5,010 nt of DNA, from assembly GCA_031266855.1 (NCBI GenBank), contig JAISAF010000507.1, positions 1-5,010 on the forward strand, given 5' to 3'. A model generated the notes under the pieces. The model saw only the letters and a list, made by a program, of their open reading frames with translations, was not told where the DNA came from and made no database searches. This DNA is from Spirochaetales bacterium. GTDB taxonomy: Bacteria; Spirochaetota; Spirochaetia; DTKZ01. Positions within the stretch are counted from its first letter, which is position 1. Each line of letters starts with the position of its first letter. Shown in pieces: positions 3,524 through 5,010 of the stretch. Both the position numbers and the translations under genes were made by a program.

Positions 3524-5010
3524 ATGAATGAACACGCGCTGCGCCTTCTGGAATTTGAGACCGTAAGGCGGGAAATTATGGATTATGCCTGGAGCGAGGA
3601 TGGCAGAAGCCGTCTTGCCGGTGAGGGTTTTTCGCGTTCGGAAAAGGAACTGGAAAAAATCCGCCGCCCTGTCGCGGAATTCCGTGCGCTTTTTGATACC
3701 TGCGCGGACCGGCCCGCTGTTTTTCTGCCTTCCATCACGGATATGCTGAAAGCGGCGCAGAAGCCCGGCGCTGTTCTGGAGCCTGCCCAAATCGGGACTA
3801 TTGGTTCCTATCTGCGTCAGGCGGGGACGCTCAAAGCCTACATAAAAAAAGCGGGGGGGCTTTTACGGGAAGAAGCGGATGGCCTTCCCGGCATGGGCGC
3901 TTTATCCACGGAGATCGGTAAAATCATCGACAGCGGGGGAAACGTGAAGGACGAGGAGATTCCTTCCCTTGCGCAGCTTCGCCGTAAGATCCGCGCCGGA
4001 AGGCGTGAGCTTGACGCCCTTGCCGCTTCGTATTTAGGTAACGCCGATTATAAGTCCTACTGGCAGTCCGATACGGCGTCGCAGAAGGATGGACGTATGG
4101 TTCTGCCGCTTGCGACTAATTTCCGCGGGCGTATCCGGGGCGTTGTTCATGAAATCTCCCGGGGCGGAGCTACCGCTTTTTTTGAGCCGCTTGATATTTT
4201 TGAGAAGAACAACGCCGCCGCGGAGACCGAAAACGAATACCGCCGGGAGCTTTTCAGAATTCTGAAAAACCTTACCGCGCAGATCGGCGCCTGTTCGGGG
4301 GACCTCCTGTTTCTTGTGGAGCGTCTTACCCGTATCGATTCCTGGCAGGCGCGGGCCTCGTATGGCAGGGCGCATTCCTGTTTTCCCGCGGCGGGTCAGG
4401 CCCGGACGGGCTTTGTCCTTTCCTCGGCCCGGCATCCGCTTTTAGGAAAAAAAGCCGTACCTGTCGATATTGTGCTGAACGGGGACACAAGAGTTCTTCT
4501 GATAACCGGGCCAAATACAGGCGGAAAAACCCTTGCCTTGAAAACAGCGGGCCTGTTCGCGCTGATGAATCAGTTTGGCATGGAAATCCCCGCCGCGGAG
4601 GATTCCCGCCTGCCTCTTTTTGATGATATTTTTGTCGATATGGGGGATGAGCAGTCCATTGCCAATTCCCTTTCGACCTTTTCCGCGCATATTTCCAATC
4701 TCGCGAAAATCAGCGGGGCCTGTACGGATTCTTCGCTGGTACTTCTGGACGAACTGGGATCCGGCACAGACCCCGAACAGGGCGCGGCAATCGCTATGGC
4801 TTTTCTTGACTGTTTCCTTGAACGCGGCGTCCGCGCCCTTGTAACGACTCACCTGGGAACGCTCAAACACTACGCTTTCGAGCGCGCCGGGGTTTCCAAC
4901 GCGTCGGTGGAGTTTGACTCCGAAGCCTTTGTGCCTGTTTATAAAATTCTTGCCGGTGTGCCCGGCGAGAGCCATGCCCTTGAAATCGCCCGGCGCTGTG
5001 GTGTTTCCCC
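3524..5010 (+). CDS. mutS2: MutS2 family ATPase, N-terminal 495 residues (cut by window end)
   Basis: MutS2 proteins are MutS-like dimeric ATPases without the mismatch-recognition domain. They are implicated in suppressing or processing recombination intermediates and, in Bacillus, in rescuing collided ribosomes. The start MNEHALRLLEFETV is typical of the family. Residues up to about 320 form the helical core/clamp region. The ATPase follows, with Walker A GPNTGGKT (329-336), DEQSI (375-379), the family block SLSTFSAHIS (382-391), Walker B LVLLDELGSGTDPE (about 405-418, Asp409 and Glu410) and the H-loop TTHLGTLKHYA with His443. The C-terminal part, normally about 300 more residues including the linker and Smr nuclease domain, lies beyond the window, so its presence cannot be judged. 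ATG 3524 is chosen on N-terminal similarity; there is no good Shine-Dalgarno before it, only CGGGGAC directly adjacent. No frame break is seen. Confidence 0.95.
   Translation, partial: MNEHALRLLEFETVRREIMDYAWSEDGRSRLAGEGFSRSEKELEKIRRPVAEFRALFDTCADRPAVFLPSITDMLKAAQKPGAVLEPAQIGTIGSYLRQAGTLKAYIKKAGGLLREEADGLPGMGALSTEIGKIIDSGGNVKDEEIPSLAQLRRKIRAGRRELDALAASYLGNADYKSYWQSDTASQKDGRMVLPLATNFRGRIRGVVHEISRGGATAFFEPLDIFEKNNAAAETENEYRRELFRILKNLTAQIGACSGDLLFLVERLTRIDSWQARASYGRAHSCFPAAGQARTGFVLSSARHPLLGKKAVPVDIVLNGDTRVLLITGPNTGGKTLALKTAGLFALMNQFGMEIPAAEDSRLPLFDDIFVDMGDEQSIANSLSTFSAHISNLAKISGACTDSSLVLLDELGSGTDPEQGAAIAMAFLDCFLERGVRALVTTHLGTLKHYAFERAGVSNASVEFDSEAFVPVYKILAGVPGESHALEIARRCGVS

Noticed and set aside
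3340..3531. 63-codon + frame before mutS2
   Set aside because: It translates repeat module copy 2 and shares its peptide only with the other module copy, so the similarity is repeat-derived and does not indicate a gene.
4442..4975. 177-codon and other minus-strand frames across 3332-4975
   Set aside because: They lie opposite the motif-complete MutS2 frame and have no independent start signals.

Overview
The window looks like a chromosomal segment from a GC-moderate spirochaete, most likely a Treponema relative from an animal or insect gut. This rests on the gene families, the style of the small Cys-rich protein at the left edge, and the abundant palindromic intergenic repeats; it is an inference and was not checked by any search. 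All recognisable genes are on the + strand and the housekeeping genes are GC-rich (two sampled 60-base rows, in rsgA and mutS2, count to 58 % and 63 % GC).

Layout: (1) 2-259, the 3' part of a small zinc-ribbon-like protein; (2) about 225-1058, glutamate racemase (murI), overlapping the end of gene 1; (3) 1059-1414, a gene-free stretch packed with five perfect short-loop hairpins; (4) 1415-2359, the circularly permuted ribosome-assembly GTPase RsgA, starting at TTG behind a strong GGAGG; (5) 2360-2602, an AT-rich stretch with three inverted repeats and a probable promoter; (6) 2603-3244, an AT-rich SUFU-domain (suppressor-of-fused-like) gene that looks horizontally acquired; (7) 3245-3523, a second hairpin-rich stretch carrying an inverted copy of the repeat module in region 3; (8) 3524 to the window end, the first 495 residues of MutS2, cut off by the window edge.

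The genes do not form one pathway. MurI supplies D-glutamate for peptidoglycan, RsgA matures the 30S subunit, MutS2 acts on recombination intermediates or collided ribosomes, and the SUFU gene resembles an orphan immunity gene of a polymorphic-toxin system.

The most notable signal is not a gene. Two roughly 110-bp modules, at 1130-1239 (minus orientation) and 3358-3470 (plus orientation), align without gaps except at one hairpin apex. Their linkers are conserved, but both hairpin stems have changed sequence while keeping perfect pairing. Each hairpin in the module is preceded by the same 12-nt motif. This looks like a structured, dispersed, modular palindromic repeat family.
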